NCBI GenBank assembly: GCA_963920575.1
Contig: OY986965.1
Span: 29,072,007-29,136,006 of the forward strand
DNA: 64,000 nucleotides
Direction: 5' to 3'
From: Narthecium ossifragum
Taxonomy: Eukaryota > Streptophyta > Magnoliopsida > Dioscoreales > Nartheciaceae
Part shown: positions 1-11,798 of the stretch, one piece after another
How the letters are laid out: each line of letters begins with the position of its first letter
Numbering within the stretch: position 1 is the stretch's first letter
Notes under the pieces: generated by a model
The model's database searches: none
Seen by the model: the letters and a program-made list of their open reading frames with translations, nothing else
Told to the model about the DNA's origin: nothing
Made by a program: the position numbers and the translations under genes

Positions 1-87
1 GTCGACGACAATGGCCTAGTGCACTGAATGGAAGACTACAGAGCCTTTGTTGGAGCGTTGCGCAATTGAGGGAGTGTCACATCCTGA

Positions 88-1074
88 TAGGGGTGTCCAA
101 AAAGCCCAAATGGTCATGCCCGATACGGGTCCGGCTCGAGCCCGTCAGGGTCGTAGCCCGGTCCGACCCGGGTGTTGGCCCTGCTGGATCGGGCTGATCT
201 GGGTTCAGGCCCAAACCATGGTCCCTTGGTCAAAAACCAGGTCTGAGTTTTAAACCCCCTCACTCCCAATAGCTATCCGACTCCCCCTCACTCCCAATAG
301 CTATCCGACTCCCCCTCAACCTCACTGGCAGGCACCGTTCGCGGCCAACCGCCTAGCCTCTCGCCACTTGCCTCCCCCCCCCCCCCGTTTTCTCCCTCTC
401 TCTCTTCCCACCGCTGCTACCTCATAGGCCGACGCCGGGTTCCACGGCTACGGCCCAATAGGCCTTCCGCCCGACACCGACCTCTTCGCCGCGCCTAACC
501 TTCACCGACCTCACCGTAGTCCATGACGCTCACAACACCTCCATCCATGATTCCGGTCTCGAGTCTCTCCCTCCTGCTCCACCTCGTCGCCGGTCGACCC
601 AATCCACTCAATCCCCATGGACGGCCACGAGCAAGGGACATAACAAAGTCGAAGCTGGAACTGGAGGGCTCGGAGCGGAATCGTCGAAGAGAGAGGTGGG
701 CCCCGATCCAGCCACCTCGACGCCGGTCGCCCCGATCCACCCGATCCCCTTGGAAGACGGCCGCGAGCGAGGGACGGAGCAGAGTCATCGGATAGAGAGC
801 TGGAACTGGAGGGCTTGGAGTGGAGCCGTCGGAGTCATCGGAGCTGGAACTAGAGCGCTCGGAGTGGAGCCGTCGGGGTCATCGGAGCTAGAACTGGAGC
901 GCTCATAGCGGAGTCGGCTCCGATCCACATTTTAAAAAAAAGAACCAGACCGGGCCGAGCCTGACCCGATCCGATCTCCAAGCCAGGCTGGGTCATACCT
1001 GGGTCAGACCGGGTGGAAGGCCTATTAGGCCCGGTCTAAATGCTTACAAAGGCCGGACCATTTGGACACCCCTA
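88..1074. mobile_element. hAT-type non-autonomous DNA transposon (copy 1)
   Basis: The ends are inverted copies of TAGGGGTGTCCAAA (88-101 and, reverse-complemented, 1061-1074), a terminus typical of plant hAT elements. The flanking 8-mers are CATCCTGA (80-87) and CATCCTGT (1075-1082), a 7/8 match consistent with an old 8-bp hAT target duplication. The interior is GC-rich, with repeated GGAGCTGGAACT-like units around 650-900, and has no transposase reading frame. The subterminal region (GGCCCGGTC-type motifs) resembles the copy at 10451-11025, so both appear to belong to one family. Confidence 0.75.
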
Positions 1075-1082
1075 CATCCTGT

Positions 1083-2345
1083 TCGTCCCAAGGGAGAAGA
1101 ACAGGGACACATATAGCCTAGCTAGAGCCTCTAGAGGGAGATGGAGCGCCCAATTCGATGTAGGAGCCTCGAGGGCCTCCCTGACAGAGGAACCCATGGA
1201 GGAAGACGAAGGGGTTGCTTGAAATTTTGTGCCTTGGTTTTGAATTTTTGTTTTCCACTAGCCCAAGTGGCTCAACTTGTCAAAAAAAAAAAAACAGAGA
1301 AAAATACACAACGAAGATCACATTTTTGAAACGGATAAATTTCCTTCTTTCCAACAAGAAGACTATATTATCTGCCTCAACATTAACCATATCATGGGTT
1401 TATACTATAGATATAGCCACACACACTTTTGATTATAGTTTATGGAATTCTCCTAAGTAGAAGGTAACCATATTGCTTAAGACGATGAAAATTCTGTGAT
1501 TTAGATTATGTTGTCTAACCATAACTACAAAGTGGACTCCGTCATCTCCCTAGTCCGCATTCTATTTCTGTCGCATTTCCATAGGCATATATCCCTTAGA
1601 CCAGCTAGCTTCAGGTTTACTAAGAGCAAATCTAAAATCAGTAGTCATAGGCACAAGAAACTACTGACATGGCGACAATTAAATTCCAACTGGCTGCCTT
1701 GTTATCAACTACTGTCTTGTTAAATGCAGAAGATAGGTGGCCTGAAGAAACAGACTGCTGTAACAATTCAATTCTACCAATGAAACTTATGCAGTCAAAG
1801 GCCGACATCGATATAAAGGAGAGAGATACACTGTTTCTCTTCTGTTATCTTGAGTGCCTTTCCTCTTAACTCAAGCAAGCGCTTTAAGTTCTAGATGCAT
1901 GCATACTCAGCTATGTTTACATACCCACAAGCAGTTTAAGGTGAAAATTCATGTGCATCAAATAGCCATCTTTCTCATTATATGAGATCAGTTCAACCTG
2001 TGTCTTAGACTCCAGAATAGTACATGCCTTCACTTCACTTTAGAACTAAGCCAGAATCCATCTAAGGAATCCTGGTCACCTATATTTAGATGTTTCAGTT
2101 CCAATCTCATTCCCCTGAATCTCACAGAATAAAACGCTGCTAGTTGAACTGTCCCGTAATGTTACCTACGGCTTCCAGAGGGCATATGAACGTATTTTTC
2201 GTTTCCAAGAAGCCAAAACGAAATAGATAGTTTCAAGAACTATCACACTCTGAACGTTTTATACGAGGCTCGGAATCCTGGGGAAAAAACAGAAGGTAAA
2301 GGAATGCCCAAAAGAGTGAAGAAGAAGAGTATAGAGCCCTCACCG
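1083..2345. other. Intergenic, no gene recognised
   Basis: The stretch is AT-rich with only short chance reading frames. I see no domain, RNA gene or clear transposon boundary. The last part probably contains the 3' UTR of the minus-strand YIPF5-like gene. Confidence 0.5.
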
Positions 2346-3116
2346 TCAGAAAATGACGAGCAGTGCGAAGAGCATGTAAACGAGTAGGCACGCGTATGCC
2401 ACAAGCCACCGATGCTCGTCCCCACTCGTCGCCGACTCCACCATAAGCCCCGTGCACACCCTCGTCGACCACAGGATGAACACCGCTCCCATACCAAAGA
2501 TCAACGGCCCAGCTCTCGGAACAAACAGTGTCAATGCCGAGAAAATCACCATGGGAAGCAAAGAGTAACCGACCAAGCTCACACACCTATAAAAATCCAA
2601 GCTACCATTCCTCCCCGCAAGCATGTTAAAGACGACGTACAAGAAACCCCCGGCGGCCGTGACCCATCCAAGGAGGACACCAAAATGAAGCTTGCCGGCG
2701 AAGAGCTGGAAGAGGCCGAAGACCACGATGAAGACGAATGGCCCACCAAGATCGGCGTCCTCGTGTAAGCTAGAGTTTATCCGGAGGGGATTGAGGATGG
2801 AGATGGTCTTGCGCCAGATCTGGCGCGTATTGATCCCAAGCTCCTCGAGTAGCGGGGACTCCTCGTCGAAGGAAGAGATAGGGATGCCGGAGACAAGGGG
2901 CGGGGAGGAGAAGGAGGAAGGCGGAGGTGCATCAGAGCCGATGTCGAAGGAGACGAAGGGGATGTTAGGGCTAGGGTTTGACGGGTGCGACGGTTGGAAA
3001 GGCGGAGGAGGTGGCGATCCCACCGTTGGAAAGCGATAGGACGTGGTAGTCCCGGCGCCGGCGCCGGAGGAGGGAGAGGGGAAGACCACAGGCGGGGGGT
3101 TGAATTCTCTGGACAT
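2346..3116 (-). CDS. YIP1-family membrane protein, YIPF5-like
   Basis: A single uninterrupted 256-residue frame. The N-terminal ~100 residues are Pro/Ser-rich and cytosolic-like (FNPPP, SPPPPPFQP). The conserved Yip1/YIPF5 entry motif ESPLLEELGIN follows at about residue 84, then QIWRKTISILNPL and DLGGPFVF. Five hydrophobic segments fill residues ~125-256, the usual Yip1 topology, and the chain ends in a hydrophobic LLVIF tail. Yip1 proteins act in ER-Golgi vesicle traffic and bind Rab GTPases; the role here is inferred from family membership. The first in-frame ATG matches the usual family length. No intron is needed, which is simple but complete. It is on the same strand as the Sec61 beta gene downstream in coordinates, another secretory-pathway gene, but they are 3 kb apart and nothing suggests co-regulation. 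Confidence 0.9.
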   Translation of the reverse strand: MSREFNPPPVVFPSPSSGAGAGTTTSYRFPTVGSPPPPPFQPSHPSNPSPNIPFVSFDIGSDAPPPSSFSSPPLVSGIPISSFDEESPLLEELGINTRQIWRKTISILNPLRINSSLHEDADLGGPFVFIVVFGLFQLFAGKLHFGVLLGWVTAAGGFLYVVFNMLAGRNGSLDFYRCVSLVGYSLLPMVIFSALTLFVPRAGPLIFGMGAVFILWSTRVCTGLMVESATSGDEHRWLVAYACLLVYMLFALLVIF

Positions 3117-3189
3117 CTTTGACGAAGGGGAATTTGGATGTCGTCGGACTGGGGGGTTTTCCTTATTTTGGTCTGCGGTTTACGTCTGT

Positions 3190-3360
3190 AAGCCCCGTTT
3201 GATATGGGAACAGGGTGAGATAACCCCTTATCCCTGCGTTATCCCCAAAACAGGAATGGGGGTTAGAAATTGGGGATAAGATGACCATCCCAAAATTAAG
3301 AATAAGCCTCATCCCTATCCCAGTAAATACAAGCCGATTTCTATCCCATTCAAGTAAATT
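3190..3360. repeat. Tourist-like MITE remnant
   Basis: It begins with GCCCCGTTTGATATGGGAAC and contains GATAACCCCTTATCCC and related inverted pieces (CCTCATCCCTATCCC). The same start motif recurs at 58329 and, reverse-complemented, near 54575-54592. No matching 3' terminus or target duplication could be fixed here, so this is probably a degraded or half copy. It lies just 5' of the YIPF5-like gene. Confidence 0.4.
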
Positions 3361-3419
3361 TTTACGGCGTTTCAAGTAAGACATAGCGATTAGATCGGAG
3401 AATATATTCAAGTAAATTG

Positions 3420-6240
3420 TACCGGTTATTGAGATAAGGGTAATTCCTCGACAAAGATACCATCACTCCCAAAATCCAATATATTTACGTAGCAAGAACC
3501 AAGAAGAGATGACTACTCACATAAACTGTTCTACAGCTCTCAGCACTGCAAGCTATAACACCTCAATAGCTGGAACAACCGAACGCTTCTCTTCTGTTTC
3601 TCATATATAATCAAGAAACAAGACCAGTAATTCAGGGGACTTGAGCTCAAGTTCATAAATACCCAACAAACACCACGACTACATCTTTTTAAAAACCATA
3701 AGGTATCTTCCCTAAACTTACAATTACAAGGGTCACCCTTCCCCATATGATAAATAGTACACGTAGGGAGATGGCCCAAGAACAAGCATGATCCATGCAT
3801 CTGTATTTATTCTTAAATTCTATTCAGAACTACTTTGTCACAGAGAGACAGAGCAGTCCCCCATGCTTCTCGCAAATTGATGCACAACAGAAATATTTGA
3901 TCGAAATGAGTCGACACTACCATACACGAGTTTTTATTTCTTTTTTACCCTCCATAGAGTTAGAGGCCTGCTACTGAAGCCATCTCAGCAAATTGCCTTA
4001 TTTTGAATCTGCACAAAGACACGTTTGAATACAAGAGGCACAAAGACACGTTTGAATCTGCTCCACTGAAACAGGTGTATCTGGAAGCAAAGTGAAATAA
4101 ACTTTGCTAATATGTGCTTTCACTTTTTATTTTTCCTCTTATAACACAGGTCGGAACGAAGGGACGAGGGGAAGGATATAGAATAGTTTACTCTAGATAT
4201 AGTAAGAGATAGGAACGAGATATCCAGGTAGAAGCAAAGAAAGCTTCAGCATTTAGTGCTAAAGGAATATCCACATAAGCCGTATAGGTGATTATAAATC
4301 AGGAATCCCAAAAGGAAGCAATAAAGGATAGAAGCAAACTAATACAAAGGCTAGAAATTGAAAGAAAATTGACAAGCCACCGCTGATATACCCTAGTAGC
4401 ATGACCAGAGGTCCAGAGCAGTAAACTTCAGGGTTACAGAAAAGTATCAGATAAAAGTTACAAAGAAAAGTTTGATCGATCAGGCAGATAACATGATAGG
4501 TTAACTAGAATCACAATTATCACTGATACAGAGATGTAACTCTCTAAGAATATATTTAATGACCATACCTTTGTGACTACAAAATCAACAAGATGAAATC
4601 TCAAATAGTTTCTCATTCTCATCAATCTGAAGACCAAGTGCTCAGTGTCATTAAGGATGAGGTAGTGTAGCCATAATCATGAATATTGCAGACAACTTTA
4701 CCTTTCGACTACAGCAAATCAGACTCCTTCCTGCTATATTGCTTTTTGCCTTCAGGAGCTCTTCCTACCATTCCTAAAAACTTCTTCTATCAAACTTCTT
4801 CAAGTCCTCTCCTTTCTCTCAGAATGATCCAAAACCAGAAGCTATCATAGGATTAAACCTATCATATCCATCAGCTTCAAACACTTAAACATCCAGTGAT
4901 GAAAATAAAAGCAGGCCTCCTCTAGCTCCCCACAAACACAAAGTTTGAACATAACCACTATGATCGCTAAAGGGCCTTACATACATACACCATGGACCTT
5001 TTATTATATATCGCCAACCTTTAGAATGCACCTTTGAGAAAAATTTCCTATGTAAAAACTATGACACTTCAAAAATGGTCTTCCTCACTTGGCATGGTTG
5101 CTTATCCTCTTCAGTAGTATGTATGTACCAACTGCCGATTACATATGGCAATTGGTAGTGCAGACTATCCATAATTGAGGCATGAGCATGCTACTAGTAT
5201 ACCATCACATCCCAGGGTTTATTAGACATATTAGCTTCCGAAAGTCCACAATGGTGTAATTACATATGGTCTAAAACGACGACTCTAACATAGAAGCAAG
5301 CAGCTACCGATCAGTTGACGTGGTGTGCTTATGGTCATGTACCATATGTGATATGCATGATAAGCTTGCATCTCAAGCCTAGTGATTGAAGACGAGGGTA
5401 TGATATTTAAACAACTCGATTGCTTATCTCCTAACATATAAAATCTCTCTCGCCGGGGTTAATGCCATTGGCCAGCTGTTTGGTGTGTTACGCCTGAAGT
5501 TAATTCTACAATAAATTCTGCTTCAATTTGAAGACTAACGTCATATCTTCATTCCACCCATTCAAAACGGGATATGGAGAACCCCAGAATCTTAACTAGT
5601 TAAAACTCCCATAAGCCATAAGATACCTATAGATAGACATTTCATCAGGTGTCATTATGAGGTTGTGGTAGAGTAGCTCCGCATAAACTCCCTTATCACT
5701 CTGTTCATTTAATGGATACAACTGACAGAATCACAAAGAGAGCAAGACAAACGTCATAATAGTACTTCTCAACCAGAATAATTCATCTTAATTGAGTGGA
5801 AATTAACCAGAAACTAGGTGATTTATCTGTTCTCTATATCGCCTTAATTCCTTTATCAAACATAGCAAAAACTTCATCTAAATATCATTGCGGCATCAGC
5901 TCTATCGCTCATCATCTATGAATCGAATTGAGACAAAAAATGGAAATCAATCTATATTTTCTAATCGAGAGAAAAAATAAATAATAAACGAGAACCTGCA
6001 AAATTAGAAGATAACTGTAACACAAAAAACCTCAGGATATCAAGAACGATCTTAAGATGCATCGTATGGAAGCAGAATGATCAGATCTACCGTCACCTGG
6101 CAGGAAAAAACACAACCTCAAACCCTAACTCTTCTCGATCTTAACACCAGCAAAACACCACTTCAAATCACCAAAAAAGAGATAATCACGCGAAGAAACA
6201 AAGAAATCAAAAGCCTTTGATCTTTTACAGAGCGGGGAAT
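3420..6240. other. Long non-coding interval between YIPF5-like and Sec61 beta
   Basis: About 2.8 kb of AT-rich DNA without a credible coding exon on either strand. A short direct repeat of CACAAAGACACGTTTGAAT occurs at about 4013 and 4040. The segment next to 6240 is likely to include the 3' UTR of the Sec61 beta gene. Nothing else is supported. Confidence 0.45.
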
Positions 6241-6275
6241 GAGAAGTACTCGAGCAGATCGATCCCGGAGCTAGA

Positions 6276-6596
6276 TCAAGTTCCACCGGTTCGGTAACGG
6301 TAGAGCTTGCCGAAGACGTGGAGCGCAGTGACGAATCCGATGAAGCACAGGCTCATCACCAAGACCACCGTGGGCGACATCTTGAGTCCGGGGGCGTCGT
6401 CCGTGTAGAACCTAAGCATGTTGCTCGCCCCGCCGCCACCAAAACCCCCTCCCGAGCCTCCACCTCCGCCGCCCCCTATACGGCGCCTCCGCATCCCCGC
6501 CGCCGCAGCCGGCGTCCCTCGCGGCCCCACCGTCGTCGGCCGACCCGCCGATCCCGCTGACGAGCTCGTCTGCGACTGCGAGCTCCCCTTAGCCAT
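6276..6596 (-). CDS. Protein transport protein Sec61 subunit beta
   Basis: A 106-residue tail-anchored protein. Residues 1-30 are Ser/Thr/Gly-rich ([18 protein letters not shown] is the typical plant Sec61 beta entry). RRRR at 36-39 is followed by a poly-Gly stretch at 41-56. The diagnostic sequence [17 protein letters not shown] lies at 59-75, and a single transmembrane helix at about 74-95 is followed by a short basic tail. Sec61 beta is the small subunit of the ER translocon. The length matches plant homologues and the coding region is intronless. The 5' flank has GA-repeat sequence (6615-6660), a common plant 5' UTR or core-promoter feature. It diverges from S1FA, whose ATG is 716 bp away. 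Confidence 0.95.
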   Translation of the reverse strand: MAKGSSQSQTSSSAGSAGRPTTVGPRGTPAAAAGMRRRRIGGGGGGGSGGGFGGGGASNMLRFYTDDAPGLKMSPTVVLVMSLCFIGFVTALHVFGKLYRYRTGGT

Positions 6597-7311
6597 TGCC
6601 TATCGATCCAATTGAAGACAGAGAGAGAGAGATAGAGAAAGCGAGCTAGAGAGAGATCTCTAATAAGAGAATCTCGATTTCGCCGGCAAGGGGATGGAGG
6701 AGAGGACTTGGGACTCTGGGAGTAGTCTCAGAGTAATTGGGCCAGAAGAACGGTTTAGATAGCACATGGGCCTAAAGATGGGTTTGCACTTTGCAGCCTG
6801 GCTTGGGTTAGTGGGCTTGGCTGGTATCCAAACGTGCTCACGTAACCTGACACCAAGTCCAACAGGCCTACTTTTTGGCAATGAGACCGTAAAGAATGAA
6901 GGCAAGCCGGGGGAAAAGGGCCCGTTAGCCTGATATGGGCCTGCAAATGTGGACTTATTTTAATCTCCAATCCACATCATAACAGTAACAGTTCCATTGT
7001 GACTACAGCGTTTCCCAGTATAGAAACAGGCCGTGAAAACCATAACCGGAGAAACGTGGAAATCAAGAGGATTCCACCGTCCCGGAGACTCATCGATCCC
7101 CAATCGAGAAGCACGACAAGAGGTGTTCGATCCCTTACTATACCGTGTTCATTCTTTCGAATTCGCCCCAATTTTGATTCTGTTCCGGTTAGGTTTTTTC
7201 TTTCTTTCCGGTTTATTTAAGCTGTTGGTGATCTAATTATCGATCTTATGTTGAATCCAATGCAGCGGAGAACCGAGGAGGACTAATTTTAGTGAGAGAT
7301 CTCTCTATCCG
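6597..7311. promoter_or_regulatory. Shared divergent promoter region, Sec61 beta / S1FA
   Basis: This 715-bp interval separates the divergent start codons of Sec61 beta (minus) and S1FA (plus). It has a GA-rich tract next to Sec61 beta. The S1FA side may hold a 5' UTR intron, because a CAG acceptor-like site precedes CGGAGAACCGAGG at 7267. Its S1FA-proximal part (from about 6919) is duplicated twice at 18143-18890. A bidirectional promoter is inferred from layout only. Confidence 0.5.
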
Positions 7312-9713
7312 ATGGCCACCGATGGCGGGGTAAGATCCGCTTCTTTGTCGTAGTATTGGCTCTCTTGTTTATGGCATACATTGGTTCGATCGCTTTGATA
7401 TCTTTTCTTACTTTCCATCTAGCTGTATCAGTATATATCAATGGCACCATGGTGTTCTTAGAGTATGTTTAGGATGGTTGTTCTTTGATGCCATACTAAG
7501 TGGAAGCTTGGCAGAGGTGATAGATCTTTGGGGTTGTTAAATTGCTCTTTTTGCTTTGCTGCTAGTTGTTCTGGTTTGATTTCTGGGTTTCCGAGATATT
7601 TTTTTTTGTCTTTAATGGTTTCCTCCTCGTGGTTTAATTCTAACCATTTTACGTGCATAGTATAAAAAAATACATTCAAATATATAGATATGCATATAAA
7701 GTATATTTGAATGCTGGGAGACGTAAAAGTTTGGTTTTTTTATGATAACTGCTGTGTTCTTCAATAAGTTATTCGAAGTTATGTCGTAATTCACATTTTG
7801 CCTTATCGAAGACTTATTAATGAATTTAATCAATGCCTTCCTTTTTGAAAGTATTATATATTTTCTGAATTAGGAAGAGATAGATGATGGCTTTTTATCT
7901 AGGCAAGATATAGTATTGCTAAACTGAGAACATTGAATAATTATGTAGGACATCTGAAAGAAAACCAAAGTATCAGATCAAGCTATCCAGAATCTGTTAA
8001 ATGTATGCGTATGAGAACTTTATTTTATGTCTTTTGGAATATGACATTTTGAGGAGTTCTAGCAAATTTTGGGAGTGGAAACCCGGGTCCTTATTTTTAG
8101 TATGTCAATCCAGCTCTTTTCATGGATTTTAGATCATAAAGTGGTTCTCAATGATACTAGACTACCAAGTTGCTTTTCAATTTGATTTAATTTAAGTATG
8201 TCTATCTAACTGTTGGTCATTGATAAAGTGGTTCTCAATGATGTTGGACAACTGTGTTCTCAAATTTTCCACCTTATAGTGGTTTTCAATGATGTTTGAC
8301 TACCAACTTGCTTTCCAATCTAATTTCAATTTAAGTATGTTGGTCCAACTGTTAGTGTAACCGCGTATGTTGGTCTAACTGTATCTTGAGTGAAGTGATT
8401 CTCAATGTTGTCTTTACTTTAAGTATGTCAGTCTAACTACCTCCTTAAATCTGCCATCATAACTGGTTGTCATAGATGTTGGACTATCTAGTTGCTTTCC
8501 AATTTTGTTTCAGTTGAAGTATGTTGGTTTAGTTGCGTATGTTGGTCTAACTGTCTTTAGTGATGTGGATTTTAGTATCGTCTTTAATTATGTCGGTCTA
8601 ACTATGTCCTTCAAGATCTCATCACAAGTAGTTTTCAAAGACATTGGAATACCAAGTTGCATTCCAATTTTATATCAATTTTATAAATTAACGGGAATTG
8701 ACCCTTTCTTTTATCATGTATTGAGAAAGCCATATTTTTCTTCGGTAGCTTCTTAATTCAAAAGTTCAGCTACGGTCTTCTTAGTGATGAAGCTAGTCAA
8801 ACTAAAAGGTGGTAGTTTGTTTATTTGACATACACTATGGCTGCAGAAAGACTTACTTTTAATGTTTCCAGGGTAAAGGTTTAACTTCTGGGTCCTTTAA
8901 TAGTAAGAGAAATGAAGACAATATCTGATTTTCAATTGAGGGACTTCATTAGTTCATTTTTTTACAGAACGAATATAAAGATAAAAGTACGATATGAATA
9001 TTATAACAAAGTGCGGGAAATTATATATTTTCATGTGCACATGTTCATGGATTTGAAGCCTTCGTGAAAACCAGCCACCCATGCACACAAGTATCTTTAT
9101 GGAATGCATGCGACAGAGCATAACATTGTGGCTTTCTATTGCTTCTGCTTTTATCAGTTTGCTTCTCTTTTAGTAGCATGAGTTGATAAGAAAGTCCTCC
9201 AAATGCTCGGTCCCTACTTGTAACTTGGTAATTGATAACTCCTACAGGTTTTTGTGAAATTAGCATTTAATTTGAGAATGTTATGGCCTGTTCTTAACTT
9301 CATGGTAATAATGTCTGTTAAAGAGCTAATTGACAGTTCCAATGTCCAATATTTTTTCATAACTAGGTAGTTTAGTCTTGATACGTGGCTTCAAGATCCA
9401 TGACCTTTTCCTTTATGCTGCGAGCATGACATTTTCTTCCTTCTCTTTCTTTTGTGGTTTCACATTATCCCCTTTTCGTCTGATGCAACTTACACAGGGC
9501 AATGTGATCATAGAGGATGGGGCCAAAGGTTTCAATCCAGGGTTGGTGGTCCTGCTTGTGGTGGTGGGTATTGTGCTGCTTTTCTTTGTTGGCAACTTTG
9601 CTCTCTATTACTATGCTCAGAGGACCCTTCCGCCTAGGAAGAAGAAGCCCGTTTCCAAGAAGAAGTTGAAGAAGGAGAAGCTCAAGCAAGGCGTCTCTGC
9701 ACCTGGGGAGTGA
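7312..9713 (+). CDS. S1FA: S1FA-family small protein (DNA-binding protein S1FA-like)
   Basis: Two coding exons: 7312-7329 (six codons, MATDGG, donor GTAAGA) and 9498-9713 (acceptor TTACACAG), giving 77 residues. The join is phase 0. The protein shows a conserved [14 protein letters not shown] segment at 17-30, a strongly hydrophobic stretch at about 21-43, and a Lys/Arg-rich tail ([12 protein letters not shown], 51-62) ending QGVSAPGE, all hallmarks of plant S1FA. S1FA was described in spinach as a factor binding the S1 element of a plastid ribosomal protein gene promoter. The hydrophobic segment looks like a membrane helix, so the molecular role is open. The 2.17-kb intron contains a repeated short motif (8190-8620). 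A partial copy of this locus, lacking exon 2, is at 18143-20906. Confidence 0.92.
8190..8620 (+). repeat. Imperfect repeats in the S1FA intron
   Basis: At least seven imperfect copies of a unit resembling AAGTATGTYGGTCTAACTG alternate with GTGGTTCTCAATGATGTTGG and CTACCAAGTTGCTTTCCAAT. They are spaced irregularly by 50-90 bp. The same series is present in the duplicated intron (19740-20130), so the array predates the duplication. Confidence 0.6.
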
Positions 9714-10440
9714 GGGCTCGGTTCCATGAACAGTATAATGGAAAACTGATCTTATCTGTGGTTATCGAGTTTAGTTTCGATACCTTGAAAAAAGATTTCC
9801 CTTCTTTCTTTGTCTAAACCCCAGGAAACAATCTTTGCTTGAAAGTATAGGGAGTGTATAGACAGTCTAAACAACCCATGCTTTTCAGATGAGCTAATGT
9901 TTGTATTGCAATGGATTATGGGGTATACTTTTGGTGTTAAGAGTATGTTCGCCGTCACTTTTGTTTATTGCTGGTCGTTGATCGACCACTCGGTTTCATG
10001 GGTGTTTTATGTAATGAACACGGTATATGAAGACGGAAATCCGAATGGAGTGCTACCTATCATTGAGTTTAGCCCTGCTACCGTGCTACGTTTGCATAGT
10101 CACCGCTCGCTAAACGGGGCTTTTTAACTGACAAGTGGCTTAACACGTGTTTCACACGTGCCCAACACTTTTGATTACGTTAACAAATTATCAATGCAGA
10201 ATAATGATGTAACAAATATCAAAGATCTAATCCTTATGGTGCATTCTTTCATTGACAACCGCCGGGATCAATTACATCATCCTTCATCAGCACCAATTAA
10301 ATTTAGAAATTACACTCCATTCAGTCAGCAGGTGGAAACGTCAAAGAGGCTAGTGTAAGAAACAACTTCAAGCAATAGCTTCTCATGAGAAAAATAGAAA
10401 TCTTGCATCAATACCCAACATCCAATACAACTGTCTTTAT
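9714..10440. other. S1FA 3' flank, no further gene
   Basis: This probably includes the S1FA 3' UTR. No coding exon is recognised. Positions 10301-10368 closely match 11927-11994, a short dispersed repeat copy with the sequence AAATTACACTCCATTCAGTC. Confidence 0.45.
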
Positions 10441-10450
10441 CTTCCATAAT

Positions 10451-11025
10451 TAGGGGTGTCCAAAAAGTCCAAATAGCCCGGCCCGGGCCCGCTAGGGCCA
10501 TAGCTCGGTCCGGCCCGGGTGTTGGCCCTGCTGGACCGGGCTAATCCGGGTTCAGGGGCGGACCCGTGCCCATTAGTCTAAAACCCGGTCCGAGTTTTAA
10601 AACAAAAATGAGCTATGTTGTATTGAGCAATGTGTGTGTTTCAGGGTCACCTGACCCTGTCACATGTGTCACACATAGGTGACCCTGTCACAGGTGACTG
10701 ACACACCCTGTCACCTGTGTCAGTCACCTGTGACACAGGTGACCCTTTGACGGTCACCTGTGTCACAGGTGCCTAGATTCTCTTTTTTTTTTTAAAAAAA
10801 AAAGGAGAACCGGACCGGGCCAACCGGGCTTAACCGGCCCGGTCTGGTCCAGCTCGGTCACCAAGCTGGGTAGGGCCATAACTGGGGCGGACCAGGTGGA
10901 AGGCTATTAGGCCCGGTACTGGCCCGCCCCGGTCCGGATGGTTACAAGGGCCGGACCGGGTATTGCCTCCAACCCGGCCCGGCCCGCCCCGGGCCGGACC
11001 GGGGCGGCCCGGATGGACACCCCTA
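10451..11025. mobile_element. hAT-type non-autonomous DNA transposon (copy 2)
   Basis: Termini TAGGGGTGTCCA (10451) and its inverse ending at 11025 are flanked by a perfect 8-bp duplication TCCATAAT (10443-10450 and 11026-11033), the hAT signature. The ends are rich in GGCCCGG-type inverted motifs. The centre (about 10640-10780) is a cluster of the palindrome CACCTGTGACACAGGTG and close variants. No transposase is encoded, so it must depend on an element elsewhere. The perfect target duplication suggests a fairly young insertion. Confidence 0.93.
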
Positions 11026-11059
11026 TCCATAATAAAAGAAACATCCAGCTGAACCTAGC

Positions 11060-11214
11060 ATGTTGAGATCTCCTTCATAGTCTATATAGTTGATCATGTT
11101 AAACTATGTATCTACTAACTCTCCCTCTCCAAACGGCTTAAGATTTTGGGTTGAGTGGTTACAGTGTCTCACATGGTATCAGAGCGAGGTTTTCAATTAA
11201 ATCTAGAAATTACA
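11060..11214 (+). repeat. Repeat with LTR-end/primer-binding-site-like sequence, copy 1
   Basis: The segment contains ATGGTATCAGAGC, which matches the initiator-Met-tRNA primer-binding site of many plant Copia elements, preceded by GTGTCTCACA. A close copy lies at 11798-11942. These may be LTR-end remnants. No complete element is visible around either copy. Confidence 0.4.
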
Positions 11215-11349
11215 GCTTTGCACAAATGAATATGCAATCGCAACAAATGACAGGGTATATTGCCCTTAACCCTGCTCATTCCTAATGTCCAAGGCTGCAT
11301 TAAAAGAAATGTCTGCTGACCAAGAAAATCCTGAAAGACTTGGCTTCAG

Positions 11350-11798
11350 AAGGTGCATCAAATGTGTTGAACCTTTTTGTATTTTTTGCCAAGTGACTTG
11401 GCATGAAGATTTGACTTGCTCTCAGTACAAGTTATGACCTTCTATCAAGTAAGCTAAGCTTCAGACTGTCGCTGCAAGCTTCTCATGGAGAAGATGCCCT
11501 GTTTGCAAGTTGTTGTGGATCTTTCTAGAGGATGTCAGCACATAAAGTGCAGGTAACTGCATAATTCCAGTCTTTGCATTTTTTGGCTTGTTGAATTCTG
11601 CTTTTCATACTCTGAATTGTGTGAATCAGATGCGGGACTCATTTATGCTACAATTGCGAATCAGAATATGTAAACGGAAGCAAAGTCTGTGCTTGCCCCC
11701 TTTATCCACAAGGAGACAATGTAAATGCGAACCACAGTGAAGAGGATGAGGATTATGAGGGCAACCAGGAGGTCGTTGACTATGTTGTCTTTGATCTA
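11350..11798 (+). pseudogene. RBR-type E3 ubiquitin ligase fragment (IBR + RING2)
   Basis: The IBR part translates from 11350 as RCIKCVEPFCIFCQVTWHED followed by LTCSQYK, with C-x2-C and WH spacing. The RING2 part begins RCPVCKLL near 11493 and, after a frameshift, reads VDLSRGCQHIKCR. It continues across an apparent intron (GTAACT to CAG) as CGTHLCYNCESEYVNGS, the typical RING2 zinc ligands. A stop follows the IBR part and the frame is broken inside RING2, so it cannot make a normal RBR ligase. The matching RING1 is missing upstream on this strand. A RING1 lies 200 bp further on, on the opposite strand. Retained intron sequence argues against a processed copy. Confidence 0.75.

Noticed and set aside
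2412..3039. Plus-strand frames opposite the YIPF5-like gene
   Set aside because: They are antisense shadows of a conserved coding region, with no domain of their own.
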